64,000 bases of DNA from an uncultured Bacteroidales bacterium (lineage in GTDB: Bacteria > Bacteroidota > Bacteroidia > Bacteroidales > P3): assembly GCA_900317125.1 (NCBI GenBank), contig ONFR01000001.1, positions 124,001 to 188,000 on the forward strand, given 5' to 3'. The notes below the pieces were generated by a model. That model had not been told where the DNA came from and made no database searches. It was given only the letters and a program-made list of their open reading frames with translations. A program made the translations under genes and the position numbers. Position 1 is the stretch's first letter; every line of letters begins with the position of its first letter. Positions 18,864 through 27,929 of this stretch are shown here, piece by piece.

Positions 18864-19688
18864 TTATTTTGCCTCCTGCTGCTGGGCAGTCTCCAAAGCG
18901 GCAATGGCTGCACGGGCTTTGGTGTAGTACTGCTGTGCCTTGGCCAGGTATTGCGAGTTGGAGAACAGCGCCGAGAAACGGTCGAAGTCGTTCACCACCT
19001 GCTGAAGCCTCTCGCGCATGCGGTCCTCGCGGCTGTTGATGCCGTATTCATAGCCGCTGGCCAGCATGTAGAACATGGCGTCCTCGCGGTGGACGGATTC
19101 GGGGTAATTGTTCAGGAAGGCCTGCAGCGACACATACGCCGCGCTGTAGTTCTCCGTCAGATAATAGCCGTAGGCTATCTCGTAGTCCTTCTGCATCAGC
19201 TTGCCCCTCAGCTCGTCGAGGCGGGCGTTTATCTCGGGAATATGTATGCTGGTGGGATAACGGTCCACATACGACTCGTACTCCTGGATGGCCTCTTTCG
19301 TCAGCCTTTGGTCGAGGAAGTATTCGGGCGACTCGTTATACTTGCACGTGGCGGCCTGATACAGTGCCTCCTCGGCACGTTCGCTGTAGGGGAAACGCTT
19401 GAAAAAGTTCTTGAACTGGTAACCGGCGGAGTAGTAGTCCTGCTCGCCCATCAGACACATGCCGTAGTACCACGAGATGTCCTCGGCGTGCGTCTTGTCG
19501 TGATAGTGCATAATAAGATTCTCGAAGAGCTGGATAGCCTTGGTGTAGTTCTTTTGGTTATAATAATCTACGGCCGCGGTATACTGTGCTTCGAAATCGT
19601 TACCTTTCAGCAACTTTTCAACGTTGCCGCAAGAGGTTAGTATCAAAGCTGTTGCGGCGATAATCGCTATTTTCAATGCAGTTTTCAT
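18864..19688 (-). CDS. bamD: Outer-membrane assembly lipoprotein BamD
   Basis: 274 residues from the ATG at 19688. The signal ends in a lipobox LILTSC, so the protein is a lipoprotein facing the periplasm. TPR-like helical repeats follow: AVDYYNQKNYTKAIQLFENL, SAGYQFKNFFKRFPYS, EAIQEYESYVDRYPTS and AYVSLQAFLNNYPES, the BamD/YfiO pattern. It scaffolds the BAM complex with BamA to insert beta-barrel proteins. An upstream in-frame ATG at 19721 is unlikely because the promoter box (19695-19702) lies between the two, which would make the mRNA almost leaderless. First gene of a run with rpoZ and coaBC. Confidence 0.93.
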   Translation of the reverse strand: MKTALKIAIIAATALILTSCGNVEKLLKGNDFEAQYTAAVDYYNQKNYTKAIQLFENLIMHYHDKTHAEDISWYYGMCLMGEQDYYSAGYQFKNFFKRFPYSERAEEALYQAATCKYNESPEYFLDQRLTKEAIQEYESYVDRYPTSIHIPEINARLDELRGKLMQKDYEIAYGYYLTENYSAAYVSLQAFLNNYPESVHREDAMFYMLASGYEYGINSREDRMRERLQQVVNDFDRFSALFSNSQYLAKAQQYYTKARAAIAALETAQQQEAK

Positions 19689-19694
19689 AACTTG

Positions 19695-19702
19695 CAAAGA
19701 TA
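19695..19702 (-). promoter_or_regulatory. -7 box of bamD, almost touching the start codon
   Basis: Minus strand TATCTTTG ends six bases before the ATG at 19688. With the usual distance from box to transcript start the mRNA would begin at or next to the start codon. Confidence 0.55.
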
Positions 19703-19852
19703 CGCTTTTTTTTGCATTCATCGCCTATTTAATAGAAATTAATCTTATCGTCAGCTCCGCCGCTCCCCGTTCGCGCTGCCTGCCCTCTCCGGCGGCAACG
19801 CCCGCTTCACCCTCCCGGACACACTCGTTCCGGGCCGTTTTTTCCGTCGGAA

Positions 19853-19959
19853 CTCCCTTCAATCTCCCATCCTTCGAGCATTGTTATAGCCTCGTTTTAG
19901 GTTCCTATAAAGGGTAACGAGGCTGTAACGATGCAGCAAGTATCCTGGATTGAAGGGAG
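19853..19959. repeat. Palindromic intergenic element, copy 1
   Basis: 107 bp bounded by perfect 12-bp inverted ends ctcccttcaatc (19853-19864) and gattgaagggag (19948-19959). Inside are gcctcgtt and aacgaggc arms and a run taacgatgc. A second copy is at 46373-46477 with the same 15-base left edge aactcccttcaatct and the same inner words. The rest of 19703-20131 holds no gene; a small cccgga/tccggg hairpin followed by T residues lies near 19813-19845. Confidence 0.7.
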
Positions 19960-20131
19960 GAAGAGGCTTCCAGATGGAGCAAAAGAGTAAGCGCCGGGAT
20001 GGAGTTTGGGTGGAGTTAGGGTGGAGATACAATGGAGCCGGAGTGTGCTTTTCGGGGCGTGATTGAGGGGAAAAAGTCTTAAAAATGGGCATTCGAGTGC
20101 GGTTTATGTTTATTATTCCAATTTTTATTTG

Positions 20132-20139
20132 TATCTTTG
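20132..20139 (+). promoter_or_regulatory. -7 box of guaA
   Basis: TATCTTTG, 23 bases before the guaA start at 20163. No purine riboswitch-like structure is evident upstream. Confidence 0.65.
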
Positions 20140-20162
20140 CTTTTATTAAAGTGAATTGAAAC

Positions 20163-21689
20163 ATGGATACAATTATTGTCTTAGATTTTGGTTCTCAGTA
20201 CACTCAGCTTATTGCCCGTAAGATACGCGAACTGAATATTTATTGTGAAATACATCCATACAACAAGATTCCTGCTTTGACGTCGGATGTGAAAGGTGTT
20301 GTTTTTTCGGGTAGCCCGTATAGTTGCAACGCCCCCGATGCGCCAGTGCCGGATATGAGCGGTATCAAAGGCAAGCTGCCTCTGCTGGCAGTGTGCTACG
20401 GAGCTCAGTATCTGGCCAAATACGGCGGCGGCAGTGTGCAGCAGTCGAAGGTGAGGGAGTATGGCCGCGCCAACTTGCAGTTTATCGACAACGGCAACCC
20501 CTTGATGAAGGATGTGCCGGTGGGCAGCCAGGTGTGGATGAGCCACGGCGACACCATCGAGCGTCTGCCTGACAATTACCGTGTTATCTGCTCCACCGAC
20601 AGCGTGAAGTATGCCGGTTACCAGATTGAGGGCGAACAGACCTATGCCATCCAGTTCCACCCCGAGGTTCACCACTCGGTGGACGGGCTGACCATTCTGA
20701 AGAATTTCGTTGTCGGAATCTGCGGCTGTGCCCAGTCGTGGACGCCCGAGTCGTTTATCGAGACCACTGTGGCCGAGCTGCGTGCCAAGGTGGGTGGCGA
20801 CAAGGTGGTGCTGGGACTCAGCGGCGGCGTCGATTCAACGGTGGCAGCTGTGCTGCTCAACCGCGCCATCGGCCATCAGCTGCATTGTATCTTTGTCGAC
20901 AACGGCCTGCTGCGCAAGAACGAGTTCGAGGGAGTGCTGGAGTCATACCGCGACATGGGTCTGAATGTGAAAGGCGTGGACGCCAAGGAGCGCTTCTACA
21001 GTGTGTTGGCCGGAGTGACCGACCCCGAGAAGAAGCGCAAGGCTATCGGCAAGACCTTCATTGATGTGTTCGACGCTGAGGCCAAGTTGATTACCGATGC
21101 CAAGTGGCTGGGTCAAGGCACCATTTATCCCGATGTGATTGAGTCGAGTTCGGTGAAAGGACCTTCGCAGACAATCAAGTCGCACCACAATGTGGGCGGC
21201 TTGCCCGATTATATGAAGCTGCAGCTTGTCGAGCCGCTGCGGAGCCTCTTCAAGGACGAGGTGCGCCGCGTGGGCCGTCAGCTGGGCATCAAGAACGAGT
21301 TGATTGGCCGTCATCCTTTCCCCGGTCCCGGGTTGGCCATCCGCATATTGAGCGATGTGACGCCCGAGAAGGTGCACATCCTGCAGGAGGTGGACGACAT
21401 CTTCATCCAAGGCCTGCGCGACCACGGTCTGTACGACCAGGTTTGGCAGGCAGGATGTATGTTGCTGCCCGTGCAGTCGGTCGGCGTGATGGGTGACGAG
21501 CGTACCTACGAGAGCGTCGTCGCGTTGAGGGCTGTGGAGTCGGTCGACGGCATGACTGCCGACTGGTGCCATCTGCCTTACGACTTCCTGGCCAAGGTGT
21601 CGAACGACATCATCAACCGCGTGAAGGGTGTCAACCGGGTGGTCTACGACATCAGCTCCAAGCCCCCTGCAACCATCGAGTGGGAATAA
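20163..21689 (+). CDS. guaA: GMP synthase (glutamine-hydrolysing)
   Basis: 508 residues, full length. It converts XMP to GMP with ATP and glutamine. The class I amidotransferase domain (1-190) has the nucleophile cysteine in [16 protein letters not shown] and FHPEVHHS. The ATP-pyrophosphatase domain has the P-loop [15 protein letters not shown], and the dimerisation C-terminus ends [14 protein letters not shown] as expected. It has its own promoter at 20132-20139; the next gene begins 25 bases after its stop. Confidence 0.98.
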   Translation: MDTIIVLDFGSQYTQLIARKIRELNIYCEIHPYNKIPALTSDVKGVVFSGSPYSCNAPDAPVPDMSGIKGKLPLLAVCYGAQYLAKYGGGSVQQSKVREYGRANLQFIDNGNPLMKDVPVGSQVWMSHGDTIERLPDNYRVICSTDSVKYAGYQIEGEQTYAIQFHPEVHHSVDGLTILKNFVVGICGCAQSWTPESFIETTVAELRAKVGGDKVVLGLSGGVDSTVAAVLLNRAIGHQLHCIFVDNGLLRKNEFEGVLESYRDMGLNVKGVDAKERFYSVLAGVTDPEKKRKAIGKTFIDVFDAEAKLITDAKWLGQGTIYPDVIESSSVKGPSQTIKSHHNVGGLPDYMKLQLVEPLRSLFKDEVRRVGRQLGIKNELIGRHPFPGPGLAIRILSDVTPEKVHILQEVDDIFIQGLRDHGLYDQVWQAGCMLLPVQSVGVMGDERTYESVVALRAVESVDGMTADWCHLPYDFLAKVSNDIINRVKGVNRVVYDISSKPPATIEWE

Positions 21690-21714
21690 AACGTAATCGA
21701 TAATAGATTAAAGA

Positions 21715-23343
21715 TTGAAAATCATGAAACAGAAACATCAGTCCAGTCGGCTGGCACAGATATTGAAGGAACTCCTTGTTGTGAGTCTGCTTTTCAATTT
21801 TCAATTCTCAATCTTCAATTCAGCATGGGCGCAGATGAAAGGCGGTGTGCCTGTGAAAGTGTCGAACAAGACACAGATGGTCAACGGCAAGCGCTACTAC
21901 GTCCATGTCGTGGACCAGGGTCAGACGGTGTACGCCATCTCGCGTGCCTATGGGCTGAAGGAGGTGGAGGCCATCACCAAGAAGGATATTCATTTCCTGC
22001 AGATTGGCGACACGGTGTGGCTGCCCTGCAAGGGGCAGAGGCTGCCCGACGGCACTGTGGCTCCTCCGGCCACAGGCAGCGCGGAACCTGCCACCGACGC
22101 CGGCATGAGAAATGGCCAGGCCACGTCGCAGCAGCATACCGCTGTCAACACCGATGTGCGGCAGCAGCAGGCCGAGCGGCGCGAACCCGCGCAGCCTGAA
22201 ACCCCGCTGGGTCCGACGGCTGAGATCCGCCAGCGTGTGAATCCGCAGAGTGTGGTGGTGTCGCTGATGATGCCTTTCAATCTTAGTCAGATGGACAAAA
22301 TATCGACCTCCAAGTTCGATGTCGAGCAACGCGGGAAGACCGTATATAAGAGTTTGGAATTTATCCAGTTCTACGAGGGCTTACTTCTGGGACTGGAACA
22401 GTTGGAGAAGATGGGTTACAACATGGTGCTGAACGTCGTGGACGTGGAAGAGAACACCAACGAAGCCGTGGACCGCGCTTTCTACAGCCACAAGGTGGCG
22501 GAGAGCGACCTGCTGATTGCCCTGCTCACGCGCCAGCCTTTCGAGCGGGTGAGCGAACTGGCTCGCGAGGCCCGTCTGTTTGTGGTGAACCCCGTGTCGG
22601 ACCGTCAGGAGATAGTGCGCGGCAACCCTTACGTCTTCAAGTGCCTGCCTTCTGTCGAGGCTCGCGCAAGGGAGATTGTCGGCTCCATCCGTTCCACGCT
22701 GCCCGGTTCCGAGGTGTTCATCCTGCATTCCGGCGCCAAGGGCGAGAAGAATGCCATCCAGGCGTTGACGTCGGCAATGGAGGCGGAGGGAAATATGCAC
22801 TACACCCTGGTGGATTGGGCAAAAGCCCAGCGCCTCACCACGATGCTGAAGGAGCACGGACGCGCCGCGGTGGTGAGCGTCTACGACCAGGACAAGGCCA
22901 AGAACCGAATCTATGTGTCGCAGTTGCTCAACAAGCTGTCGTCGATAAAGAAGGATACCCCTTACCTCTACACTTTCGACGACTGGACAACACAGTATGC
23001 CGATGTCGATTTCGGCCAGTTGCAGAATCTGAACTACCACACCTTCTACGCCGACTGGCTGTTGACGGACGAACGACAGCGGGCCTTTGTCGACCGCTTC
23101 CGCGAGGAGTATAAGACCGAGCCTACCAACGCCTATGCGGGTATGGCCAACGACATAATAATATATTTTGTGTGTGGACTCCAGCAGCGGGGCACGGCAT
23201 TCTTCGAGTCGCCTGCCATCCCGCAGCCGGCAGGGGTGATGTACCCGATACGCTTCAGTCGTGCCAGACAGGACTGGGGCTTTGAGAACGGTGAGGCTCT
23301 GCTGCACCGTATGTCGGACTATCAATTCATTGTTGTGAAATGA
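21715..23343 (+). CDS. LysM and periplasmic-binding (PBP1-like) domain protein
   Basis: 542 residues (ATG at 21715 or 21724). The signal peptide ends near AWAQ; part of its hydrophobic core (FNFQFSIFNS) is encoded by a heptamer repeat (21793-21820). Residues 45-105 are a LysM domain (YYVHVVDQGQTVYAISRAYG, GDTVWLP). After a Pro/Ala/Gln-rich linker (105-175) comes a PBP1-type two-lobed binding domain with VVVSLMMPFN, EGLLLGLEQLEKMGYN, VVNPVSDRQEIVRGNPYVF and NAYAGMANDII. Such LysM-PBP1 proteins are common in Bacteroidota with unknown ligand; peptidoglycan-linked ligand sensing is plausible. Its stop overlaps the lpxC start (ATGA), so the two are translationally coupled. Confidence 0.8.
   Translation: MKIMKQKHQSSRLAQILKELLVVSLLFNFQFSIFNSAWAQMKGGVPVKVSNKTQMVNGKRYYVHVVDQGQTVYAISRAYGLKEVEAITKKDIHFLQIGDTVWLPCKGQRLPDGTVAPPATGSAEPATDAGMRNGQATSQQHTAVNTDVRQQQAERREPAQPETPLGPTAEIRQRVNPQSVVVSLMMPFNLSQMDKISTSKFDVEQRGKTVYKSLEFIQFYEGLLLGLEQLEKMGYNMVLNVVDVEENTNEAVDRAFYSHKVAESDLLIALLTRQPFERVSELAREARLFVVNPVSDRQEIVRGNPYVFKCLPSVEARAREIVGSIRSTLPGSEVFILHSGAKGEKNAIQALTSAMEAEGNMHYTLVDWAKAQRLTTMLKEHGRAAVVSVYDQDKAKNRIYVSQLLNKLSSIKKDTPYLYTFDDWTTQYADVDFGQLQNLNYHTFYADWLLTDERQRAFVDRFREEYKTEPTNAYAGMANDIIIYFVCGLQQRGTAFFESPAIPQPAGVMYPIRFSRARQDWGFENGEALLHRMSDYQFIVVK
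21793..21820. repeat. Four heptamer repeats (ttcaatt) inside a signal peptide
   Basis: Units ttcaatt, ttcaatt, ctcaatc, ttcaatt in direct succession. They encode part of the hydrophobic signal core of the LysM protein. The same AATTGAA-like word builds the in-frame repeat in the M16 peptidase. Confidence 0.7.
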
Positions 23344-24254
23344 AGCAGAGAACCATAGGCAAGGAATTCCGCTTGACGGGCATGGGCCTGCACACTGGCC
23401 GCACGGTGACCGTCACGGTGCGTCCGGCTCCGCCCGATTCGGGCATTGCCTTCCGCAGGACGGACCGTTTCAATATTGTGACCCAAAAGGCTTTGGCCGA
23501 AAATGTGAGTGAAACCAAGCGCGGCACCACCCTCGGGTCGGGCAGGCACAGCGTGGCCACCATCGAGCACCTGATGTCCGCTCTGCACGGCTGCGAGGTG
23601 GACAATGTGCTGGTGGAGCTGGACGGAGGCGAGGTGCCCATCCTCGACGGCTCGGCACGCCCGTGGATGATGCAGCTCACGCGTGTGGGCACCGTGGAAC
23701 AGCCTGCCGAACGCCGCGTGGGCAAGGTGACGGAGAAGCTGCACTTCGAGCACCCCTCGACAGGGAGTGTCTATGAGGTGGAGCCCGCCGACGGCTTCTC
23801 GGTGGAGTGTGTGATTGATTTCCCCGGAAGCGTCATCGGGCGGCAGAGTGCCAAGATTGAGAGCTTGAACGAGTATGCAGCGGGGATTGCCCCTTGCCGC
23901 ACCTTCGTGTTCCTGCACGAGATTGAGCCGCTGCTGCACCTTAACCTGATCAAGGGCGGCAGTCTCGACAACGCGCTGGTGTATGTCAACAAGGAGCTCG
24001 GGTCGCGACAGCTGAGGAGGCTTGAACGGACTTTCCACAAGGATGCGTCGCAGTTCAGGGTCCACGACGGTGTGCTGAACACCACCGACCCCTACTACCC
24101 CAACGAGCCCGCAAGGCACAAGCTGCTGGATTTTATCGGCGATGTGCGGCTGGCGGGGTATCCGTTGCAGGGCCGTTTCTCCATCTATAAACCCGGACAC
24201 AAGGCCAATGTGGCTTTTGCCGCTTTCCTTTCGCAACACCTGACGGTGGAGTGA
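23340..24254 (+). CDS. lpxC: UDP-3-O-acyl-N-acetylglucosamine deacetylase
   Basis: 304 residues. This zinc amidase makes the first committed step of lipid A synthesis. Visible motifs: TGMGLHTGRTVTVTV near the N-terminus, HSVATIEHLMSALHG with the first zinc histidine, LDGGEVPILDGSARPWM, CRTFVFLHEIEPL, and ARHKLLDFIGDVRLAG with zinc histidine and aspartate, then a catalytic GHKANVAF. In many Bacteroidota LpxC is fused to FabZ; here the protein ends after the LpxC domain. It overlaps the upstream gene by four bases and lpxA follows 59 bases later. Confidence 0.97.
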   Translation: MKQRTIGKEFRLTGMGLHTGRTVTVTVRPAPPDSGIAFRRTDRFNIVTQKALAENVSETKRGTTLGSGRHSVATIEHLMSALHGCEVDNVLVELDGGEVPILDGSARPWMMQLTRVGTVEQPAERRVGKVTEKLHFEHPSTGSVYEVEPADGFSVECVIDFPGSVIGRQSAKIESLNEYAAGIAPCRTFVFLHEIEPLLHLNLIKGGSLDNALVYVNKELGSRQLRRLERTFHKDASQFRVHDGVLNTTDPYYPNEPARHKLLDFIGDVRLAGYPLQGRFSIYKPGHKANVAFAAFLSQHLTVE

Positions 24255-24313
24255 CAAGGGGGACGGCGACGATTGAGTGACTATTTTTTTTTGAAAACGA
24301 ATATAAGAAGGTT

Positions 24314-25096
24314 ATGCAAATGTATGATGTTCATCCCAACGCCAAGATTGGGAGCAATGTGCAGATAGGAAACTTCACTACGATATACGACGATGTGGAG
24401 ATTGGGGACAACTGTATCATCGAACCCAATGTGACTATCTATCCCGGTGCCCGCATCGGCAGGGGATGCCACATCTTTCCCGGAGCGGTGATTTCCGCCG
24501 TTCCACAGGATTTGAAGTTCACGGGCGAGTATACCACGTGCGAGATTGGTGAGAAAAACGTGATACGCGAGTGCTGCACCATCAACCGCGGCACCTCGGC
24601 CTCCGGCCGCACCGTGGTGGGCAACGGCAACCTGCTGATGGCCTACGTGCATGTGGCCCACGACTGCGTGGTGGGCAACAACTGCGTGTTTGCCAACAAC
24701 GCCACATTGGCCGGCCACATCGTGGTGGGCGACTATGTGATTCTGGGCGGCAAGACGGCCTGCCTGCAGTTCATCCACATCGGCTCGCACGCCATCACCT
24801 CCGGCGGCTCGCTGGTGGACAAGGACATCCCGCCCTTTGTCAAGGCAGCACGTTACCCCATCTCCTACGCCGGCGTCAACTCGCTGGGACTTCAGCGCAG
24901 GGGTTTCAGCCGCGAGGCCATCAACAACATCACCGACATCTATCGCTACATCTTCCTGAAGGGCTACTCCATCAGCCATGCCGTGGAGCTGATAAAAGAG
25001 CATTACGGCCAGACCGACGAGGGCAAACAGGTGCTGAGTTTCATCGGCAGTGCCAACACGGGGCTGATGAAGGGGTACACCTTCATGAAGAGATAA
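24314..25096 (+). CDS. lpxA: UDP-N-acetylglucosamine acyltransferase
   Basis: 260 residues. It adds the 3-hydroxyacyl chain from ACP to UDP-GlcNAc, the step before LpxC. The N-terminal two thirds is a left-handed beta helix of hexapeptide repeats (VHPNAKIGSNVQIGNF, IEPNVTIYPGARIGRG). The catalytic histidine is in MAYVHVAHDCVVGNNC, and FVKAARYPISYAGVNSLGLQRRGFS leads to the C-terminal helices typical of LpxA. It forms a lipid A pair with lpxC. Confidence 0.97.
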   Translation: MQMYDVHPNAKIGSNVQIGNFTTIYDDVEIGDNCIIEPNVTIYPGARIGRGCHIFPGAVISAVPQDLKFTGEYTTCEIGEKNVIRECCTINRGTSASGRTVVGNGNLLMAYVHVAHDCVVGNNCVFANNATLAGHIVVGDYVILGGKTACLQFIHIGSHAITSGGSLVDKDIPPFVKAARYPISYAGVNSLGLQRRGFSREAINNITDIYRYIFLKGYSISHAVELIKEHYGQTDEGKQVLSFIGSANTGLMKGYTFMKR

Positions 25097-25103
25097 GCAA
25101 GAT

Positions 25104-25212
25104 GTTGAAAATTGAATTCGTTAATTCGTTAATTCGTTATTTCGTAAATCGACTAACACAATAACACATTAACACGTTAACACATTCAAAATCGATTTAC
25201 ACATTCACACGA
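25104..25212. repeat. AT-rich word-repeat tract after lpxA
   Basis: A run of short related words: ttaattcg three times, then aacacattaacacgttaac and similar, ending acacattcacacg. The same words occur at 33612-33720, 50085-50157 and, in frame, inside queG (63466-63541). Confidence 0.6.
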
Positions 25213-25264
25213 TAATATTAACCCACCTAAATGACAGCCCGGACAACGGGCAAAACTGAAGATA

Positions 25265-25492
25265 ATGAAGAAGAAATTTGTTTTTGTTTGTTTGGCGGCA
25301 ATGGCTCTGTGCATGCTTGCCGGTTGCAAAGAGAAACGTTGCAGATGCACCACTCGACGGGCAGGCCAGCTCCCCGCCATAGCACTTGAACCTCTTGGCA
25401 GCCACAAGAACTGCTCCGAGCTGGACAAAGAGTGGATGGCCTCCGACAGCACTGGCGACCTCCTCTCCAAGAACTGCGTCGAGGAAGAATAG
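25265..25492 (+). CDS. Small Cys-rich lipoprotein of unknown function
   Basis: 75 residues. A lipoprotein signal with lipobox CMLAGC (Cys21) is followed by a short basic Cys-containing stretch KEKRCRCTTRR and two further cysteines near NCSELD and KNCVEEE. Four cysteines after the lipid cysteine suggest disulfides. I recognise no family. A hairpin at 25588-25615 may end the transcript. The remaining bases to 25752 hold no gene, only a tttcact word repeat near 25698-25720. Confidence 0.6.
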   Translation: MKKKFVFVCLAAMALCMLAGCKEKRCRCTTRRAGQLPAIALEPLGSHKNCSELDKEWMASDSTGDLLSKNCVEEE

Positions 25493-25587
25493 TCCACCCC
25501 TCCGCGGCAAGTGTGCCAAAGCGCAACAGCATGCCACCGACAGGCGGCACGGCTATTGCGCAATTATTGTCTTTTGTATGCTATCCT

Positions 25588-25615
25588 CTGCTGGGGCGAG
25601 TGTCCACCCCAGCAG
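25588..25615. terminator. Hairpin after the small lipoprotein gene
   Basis: Perfect 9-bp arms ctgctgggg (25588-25596) and ccccagcag (25607-25615) around a 10-base loop. No clear U tract, so termination is only probable. Confidence 0.45.
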
Positions 25616-25752
25616 AATTCGTTATGCCAGTCGCTAATTCCAGTGGCAGGTCATAGTAGTGGAGGGTAAAAGCAACCCTCAACCCGCCCCCGCGAGGTTT
25701 CACTTTTCACTTTTCACTTTAACCCATCATCCCTTCGACCGACGATTGACTA

Positions 25753-27879
25753 CTAGTTATAGGCATGCATGCCGCCGAGCAGCAAGTTGACACCGAAATA
25801 AGTGACCACCACACTGAGAAACGCCGCTATGCACCAGATGTGGAAGCGGAGAGTGGAGTGGCCTTGCTGTGCGGAGAGGTGTAGGGGGTAGAGGTAAAGG
25901 AGCAGTGTGATAAGTGCCCACACCTCCTTCGGGTCCCACGACCAATAGTTGCCCCACGAGATGTTGGCCCATACAGCACCGATGATGATGCCCACAGCCA
26001 GCAACGCCACGGCGGGATAGAGCAGCAGGAGGTTGGTGCGTTCCATAGAGGAACGTAACGTGGGGCGCAGCAGTGCCGCCACACTGCCCAGCATGGCAAA
26101 GATGAACAGAGCGTAGGCAATCATGATGACCATGACGTGGAGGGTCAGCAGCGGCGAACTGAGGACAGGCATAAGGTGGGTGATGGGTGGATTCGAGCCA
26201 CTCATCATGGCCACCATCAGGCAGAATCCCATGGCCATAAGGGCAATGGAAGGTGCGATATGGTAGCGTCGGGCGGTGCAGAGGGCCACGATGCCAATGG
26301 CAATGGTCATGAGGTGCATGCTGTCGAATCCTCCAGCCATGGGGGCATGGCCTCCGGCAATCCATCGCAACAGCATTATCACAAGCAGGAAGAGCGTAAG
26401 CAGTGCCACGATGAGGGTCGACACCTTGCTGCCTACAATAGAGAGACGCGAAGCACCGGTTGATTTATCCCGTGGAGAGGAGTAGAGGGCAATGGCAAAG
26501 CTGAGGAGTCCCAGGGTGATGCTGAGCAGGGCAAGCCAGCGCCCAGTGGTGAGTGCATTGTAGATGCGTTCGGCACGGATGCGTGTGGGCGAAGGCAACA
26601 CTGCGGCAGCCTGTTTCCGCTGATATTCCGCTGTCTTTTCAAATACTTGGTCGAGTGTGGTAAAGTCGCCCGTCACTACCAGCTCCTGGCAATAGCTGAG
26701 TTGTTTGCGGATGAAGATGTATTCGTCGTCGTTCACGTCGAGGGGCAGTGGGTCGTTTTGGGAATACCAACTGAGTTTGCCCGTCGAGTCGGTGAGGGGG
26801 TACAGTTTCAGCAGTTCGCTGCCTGTCACCATCTTGATGAGGTTGTATTTCTCATCGGCAGCGCGCAGGTCTTTGGAAAGCATGTGTTCTCCGAAGAGGT
26901 CCTGATGCGCAAGCAGGTTGGCGAAAGAGGTATAGCGACCCTCCATGCCCAGCTGGTGGCGCAGTTCGCTGCCCTTAATCTTAATCATGGGCTCATCAAA
27001 CCATTCGGTCGAGTAGAAGAGCCATCCACTGAGCACCTGTTCGGGTGTGAGACCTTGGTATGTGGCATTGCCACAGAGTTTGGTGGAGAAATCCTTGGCA
27101 AGGGTCTGCAGGGGGCAGATACGTCCTTTGTAGAGTACATACATCTGTCCCAACTTCTCCGCACTTTGGCGAGGCAGGGTGGTAGGGGCGGCTTGGGCAG
27201 TGCTGGCCATCAGCATCAGCACAAGGGGCAGTGCACGCAGCAGCCGACGGAAATGCGACTTGGGGGTGAGAAACATCCACACCAGTCCTGCTATGGCAAG
27301 CAGATAACCCAAATAGGTCACCGCGATGCCGAGGGGGTCGTGAGCCACACTCAGGGTGGATCCACCCTGCATGTCGTAGTCGGCTTGGTAGAAGCGGTAG
27401 CCTTTGTGGCGGTAGATGTTGTTCATGGAGATGACGGCCTCGTCTCCCTCCACCGTCACGTGGCTGATGAAGTCCATCGGGGCTTTGGAGCCGGGATAGG
27501 TCATCAGTTCGAAGTGCTGGAGTGTCACGTCGAAGGGGAGGGCGAAGGAGTCGCCGTCGTCCATGGTGCAGAGGTGGTTGGGGGTCCCCTCGGTCAGTAC
27601 CAGGTTGCCGTGCTGACCTGTCCATGTGGTGAGCCCGCCTCCCAACAGAATGACTACTGCCGAACTATAGAGCATCAGTTGGTGACGGGTGTGCCACAGT
27701 TTGTTGCGCACAATGGTGACAATACAGGCTACGCCTATGACGGCAAGCAACAGGATAAACCACCAGGAATTGTAGACGTGGTCCACAGCAAAAGCGTTGC
27801 CGTGGTATTTTTCTATAATGGTGCCGACAGCGAGGATAATCACTACCGGCACCATGAGCAGGGTTAAGATTCTTTTCAT
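25753..27879 (-). CDS. Fused cytochrome c synthase CcsBA (ResB-ResC type)
   Basis: 708 residues from the ATG at 27879 (MKRILTLLMVPVV); the longer open frame upstream runs through a hairpin and is unlikely to be coding. The first half resembles ResB/CcsB: membrane segments, then a periplasmic part with DFISHVTVEGDEAVISMNN and GYRFYQADYDMQGGSTL. The second half is CcsA: many membrane segments and the heme-handling WWD motif WGNYWSWDPKEVWALI near residue 640. System II fusion proteins attach heme to CxxCH motifs outside the cytoplasm. Its upstream operon partner is a lipoprotein with two CxxCH sites, a likely client. Confidence 0.88.
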   Translation of the reverse strand: MKRILTLLMVPVVIILAVGTIIEKYHGNAFAVDHVYNSWWFILLLAVIGVACIVTIVRNKLWHTRHQLMLYSSAVVILLGGGLTTWTGQHGNLVLTEGTPNHLCTMDDGDSFALPFDVTLQHFELMTYPGSKAPMDFISHVTVEGDEAVISMNNIYRHKGYRFYQADYDMQGGSTLSVAHDPLGIAVTYLGYLLAIAGLVWMFLTPKSHFRRLLRALPLVLMLMASTAQAAPTTLPRQSAEKLGQMYVLYKGRICPLQTLAKDFSTKLCGNATYQGLTPEQVLSGWLFYSTEWFDEPMIKIKGSELRHQLGMEGRYTSFANLLAHQDLFGEHMLSKDLRAADEKYNLIKMVTGSELLKLYPLTDSTGKLSWYSQNDPLPLDVNDDEYIFIRKQLSYCQELVVTGDFTTLDQVFEKTAEYQRKQAAAVLPSPTRIRAERIYNALTTGRWLALLSITLGLLSFAIALYSSPRDKSTGASRLSIVGSKVSTLIVALLTLFLLVIMLLRWIAGGHAPMAGGFDSMHLMTIAIGIVALCTARRYHIAPSIALMAMGFCLMVAMMSGSNPPITHLMPVLSSPLLTLHVMVIMIAYALFIFAMLGSVAALLRPTLRSSMERTNLLLLYPAVALLAVGIIIGAVWANISWGNYWSWDPKEVWALITLLLYLYPLHLSAQQGHSTLRFHIWCIAAFLSVVVTYFGVNLLLGGMHAYN

Positions 27880-27890
27880 TGCAAGATATG

Positions 27891-27920
27891 AGGTAATCCT
27901 AAGAGGACTTAGGATTACCT
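27891..27920 (-). promoter_or_regulatory. 13-bp hairpin between di-heme oxidoreductase and ccsBA genes
   Basis: Perfect arms aggtaatcctaag (27891-27903) and cttaggattacct (27908-27920) around the loop agga. On the minus strand it lies ten bases after the oxidoreductase stop and 12 bases before the ccsBA start. There is no U tract. It could be an attenuator, an RNA stability or processing element, or a weak terminator. Confidence 0.5.
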
Positions 27921-27929
27921 GGGAATAAG

